From positions 1-44,437 of the forward strand of contig CANJNG010000015.1 in the NCBI GenBank assembly GCA_947475205.1: 44,437 bases of DNA, written 5' to 3'. The position numbers and the translations under genes are program-made. Origin of the DNA: Bacteroidota bacterium (GTDB lineage: Bacteria > Bacteroidota > Bacteroidia > JAIBAJ01). Shown here piece by piece: positions 42,036 to 44,437 of the stretch (position 1 is its first letter; each line of letters begins with the position of its first letter). Under the pieces are notes generated by a model. It did no database searches and had not been told where the DNA came from. It saw only the letters and a program-made list of their open reading frames with translations.

Positions 42036-44261
42036 TTATACAATTAGTGCAATTTTTATTTTCCCTTCTTCAATTTGCTCAAAGGGATTGCTGAAAACCC
42101 TTATTTGAATATTTGTTTTACCTGAATTGTAAACCCTAAGAATTGAATAGTTCTCTTTCTGCTTTGCCATTAGATGCCATTCATTTATTGAGAGGTAGAA
42201 AAGGTCTTTATTAGAAGATGGAGTTCCCTTAACTTCTATATATTTTTCTTCCCCATTTTCAATTACACAAAAATCATAAGGCAACCTGCTTTCTTCTTTT
42301 TCATTTACCCATGTAATCATTGAGTATATATTTAGATCTTTCAAATATTTATAAACTGCTTCCTCGCTCCATTTACCAATCTTAACACGAACTTCTTCAT
42401 CAGGAATAATAAAACCTTCATTTGGTTCTTCAGGAATTTCTATTGTTTCATTTGCAGGATTTATTGTAACAATATTAGTTTGGCTTACTGGTATAGGTGT
42501 GAATGTTGGTCTCGGAATATTAGTAACAAGTGTGCTAATAACCTTTGGAGGTTCCTTATTAACTGGGATGTAATTGATGTAATTAGTTGTTAATTCTATT
42601 GACTTTATATCATACCCTTGCATTTTGAACCAATTTTCAATTTCAACTTCTTCAAGTTCAAGCAAAAGAGATAATTCTTTATTCAAGCCGTAAGAACCTA
42701 GTAAAGATACTATAGCTGGCACTATATTATACCTTATTAGTGGTTTTCTCCAATCTCCATTGAAATAGATACTCTGATCCTTCTCCGAATAATAAACATT
42801 TAGATTTGGCCCTTCTATAATTTCTGAATCAATGGAAATTGAAACTTTAATTTCAGCCTTTAAAAAAAGAGTTTGTATCAAAACAGACAACATCCAATCT
42901 AATTCTTTAGAAAAAGAAATGCGGTGTGTTCTATCAACGAGAAAAACATAATAAGGCAAAAGCCTAATAAGTTTTTCCTTAAAACTATCATCTGGAACTG
43001 GGTTAATCGCTTTTAAAATAAATTGCTCCTCTGCAATCACACTTACTTTAAATAATTCTAATAATTCGCTAAAATTTTTAGACTCTGTTTTGCAAAATGA
43101 TGGTAGTTCAATCAACTTGAAATTTTCAGATTTCGAAGTGTATGAAAACCCCTTTAGCCAGTGCAACTCTATTGGAGATTCAAACTTTCCATTCGTTGCT
43201 AAAAGTGTATTTTTTGAAGCCCAATCTGCAATATAACTTTTGTTATATTCAGAAATGTTGGGAAGTAGTTCAGCCAAAATATTATATATAGTTCCTATTC
43301 TTTTAAAATTAGAATTACTAATTGGTTCACCCCATTTTGACAAATCCGCAATTCGCTTTAAAACAAATAAATAGTCTTCAATAGTCAATTCCTTAAATTT
43401 AAAGAAGTTTCGCCACTCTACGGACAAAGGTTTTTCGCAATCAAAGACTGGCAGGAAATCTCCAACTAACTCTGTTATTTTAGATTCATTTATTAATACC
43501 TCAGACATTTTAAGGCATTTTCCTGTAGTTGTTGGAAGAATACTTAAATTTAAAAATGCCCACTTATTGTAATTATCCAAATAACAATAACCATTGTATG
43601 TTCCCATATCCAAGCTTGGTTGAATATTAAAATCCTTGGGTTCGTATTTGGTCGAAACGTGTTTCCAAAAAATCTTTGAAAACTCATATTGAGTGGATAG
43701 CTTTAAATATGAAAGAACGTGCATATTATTAATTCCAGTGATTCTGTACCCTTGGTAATTTGGCATTGATTTGGCCTTTATTACACCCCCGTCGAAATAC
43801 TTCAAATCAATAAAAATATCATTGAAATCTATTTTGTTTACCCACCCAAAATGCTTTATTTCTATATTTTGAGAAACACCAATCCTTTGAAAGAAAGTAT
43901 TCCATTCACTCACTTTATCATTTTTCTGTATATATAATTTCGAAACATAATGTCCTTCAAATTTTGTTTGTTCTAAAGATAATTCAGGCAGATATTCATC
44001 TGATAAATAGCAAATTTTTGCTTTGACGAATTGATTTTTTGTTGTGTATAAATTAATGTCCTGTAGCTTTTGAAATTGTTTATCGGTTATTAGCCCTTTT
44101 GTAAATTGATTAAAGAGAAACCTAATTATTGGGAGCCATGTGTGATTATTAATGCAAGTGTCAATCTTCCCAACTATTTCTTGGTCAATGTACGAATTTG
44201 CCGATGGATGTTGAATTCCACGCTCTTCTAACCATTTTTCAATTTTGCTATTGATTACCAA
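42036..44261 (-). CDS. DUF3883 (PD-(D/E)XK) protein, C-terminal part of a larger gene
   Basis: 741 residues are counted from a TTG at 44261, which is the first possible start after an in-frame stop upstream. The sequence to the left of that TTG still reads as protein, so the natural gene is longer. The C-terminal domain (residues about 629-741) is DUF3883: GKWSEEAVYKYLKD, then LPYDFCVIENGEEKYIEVKG with Asp663 and Glu676-Val-Lys678, the PD-(D/E)XK triad. DUF3883 proteins of this size often carry a sacsin/Hsp90-like ATPase domain at their N-terminus, which would lie outside the window. Residues 1-600 resemble the helical repeat region of those proteins (LYTTKNQFVKAKICYLSDEY). Such proteins occur in defence islands. 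Confidence 0.75.
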   Translation of the reverse strand: MVINSKIEKWLEERGIQHPSANSYIDQEIVGKIDTCINNHTWLPIIRFLFNQFTKGLITDKQFQKLQDINLYTTKNQFVKAKICYLSDEYLPELSLEQTKFEGHYVSKLYIQKNDKVSEWNTFFQRIGVSQNIEIKHFGWVNKIDFNDIFIDLKYFDGGVIKAKSMPNYQGYRITGINNMHVLSYLKLSTQYEFSKIFWKHVSTKYEPKDFNIQPSLDMGTYNGYCYLDNYNKWAFLNLSILPTTTGKCLKMSEVLINESKITELVGDFLPVFDCEKPLSVEWRNFFKFKELTIEDYLFVLKRIADLSKWGEPISNSNFKRIGTIYNILAELLPNISEYNKSYIADWASKNTLLATNGKFESPIELHWLKGFSYTSKSENFKLIELPSFCKTESKNFSELLELFKVSVIAEEQFILKAINPVPDDSFKEKLIRLLPYYVFLVDRTHRISFSKELDWMLSVLIQTLFLKAEIKVSISIDSEIIEGPNLNVYYSEKDQSIYFNGDWRKPLIRYNIVPAIVSLLGSYGLNKELSLLLELEEVEIENWFKMQGYDIKSIELTTNYINYIPVNKEPPKVISTLVTNIPRPTFTPIPVSQTNIVTINPANETIEIPEEPNEGFIIPDEEVRVKIGKWSEEAVYKYLKDLNIYSMITWVNEKEESRLPYDFCVIENGEEKYIEVKGTPSSNKDLFYLSINEWHLMAKQKENYSILRVYNSGKTNIQIRVFSNPFEQIEEGKIKIALIV

Positions 44262-44437
44262 TTTTTGATATGTCTCAGAGTGAATTTTTGTAATTATTCC
44301 ACCAAATTCTGTTCTATACGCAATTGAAGGGAAACAAATTTCATTTGGCTTACTAAGGACATTATGTTCTGAATCAATAGCGTCCTAAACGATTAAAATA
44401 GGAGAATCGGGAATAAGTATCTCAAAATACCTTTGAG
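44262..44437 (-). pseudogene. 5' continuation of the DUF3883 gene, cut by an in-frame TAG
   Basis: Reading the same minus-strand frame upstream of 44261 gives sensible protein (EHNVLSKPNEICFPSIAYRT) back to a TAG at 44387-44385, then more open frame (QRYFEILIPDSPILIV) to the window edge. A single base change could have created the stop. The gene may be a pseudogene, or the base may be a sequencing error, or translation may restart downstream. Confidence 0.55.

Overview
The window comes from a Bacteroidota chromosome, probably a free-living gliding-type member (Chitinophagia, Sphingobacteriia or Cytophagia-like). The signs are AT-rich DNA, secreted proteins ending in type IX secretion (T9SS) sorting domains, a GldH gliding lipoprotein, SiaB-like and DUF3822 proteins, and recurring TAnnTTTG-like -7 promoter elements just in front of start codons. 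I see no rRNA, tRNA, CRISPR array or transposase gene.

Layout. 0.2-2.2 kb: small coiled-coil protein, YceI-like and pirin-like genes. 2.4-7.4 kb: two large secreted surface proteins, one with a Gly-X-Y collagen-like stalk and one with Ig-like repeats and a T9SS tail. 7.5-11.9 kb: housekeeping genes (CBS-domain protein, bioA, Kazal-type secreted protein, SiaB-like protein, DUF420 membrane protein, crcB). 12.1-17.0 kb: glycan-degrading genes (GH51-like secreted protein, GH92 mannosidase) flanking a ferritin-like protein. 17.2-20.9 kb: AT-rich genes of unknown function, including a probable PD-(D/E)XK-fold protein, then a 42-bp minisatellite and a fibronectin-III protein. 21.0-35.2 kb: FkbM methyltransferase, gldH, mtgA, a nucleotide-sugar set (UXS, WlbB-like, WlbA-like), M13 peptidase, flippase, response regulator, 7TM-DISM/AraC sensor, rsmD and DUF3822, followed by a 21-bp minisatellite. 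35.5-44.4 kb: an accessory island.

The most interesting item is a retron at 35.9-38.3 kb. A reverse transcriptase carrying the retron NAxxH and VTG motifs as well as YADD lies 9 bp after a 163-nt structured non-coding element (37009-37171). This element has a perfect 11-bp a1/a2 terminal inverted repeat, two msr-like hairpins and a long msd-like hairpin. Immediately upstream, 6 bp away and on the same strand, is a stand-alone DnaB-type RecA-fold ATPase that lacks the DnaB N-terminal domain. It is not an effector I recognise from described retron types, so this could be a new retron architecture.

The rest of the island is a run of minus-strand genes. It holds a large DUF3883/PD-(D/E)XK protein whose frame is broken by one TAG near the window edge, two tandem HNH nuclease paralogues with conserved ends but divergent centres, a membrane protein, a lipoprotein and a small membrane protein. 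The content resembles a defence island. That functional reading is inference.
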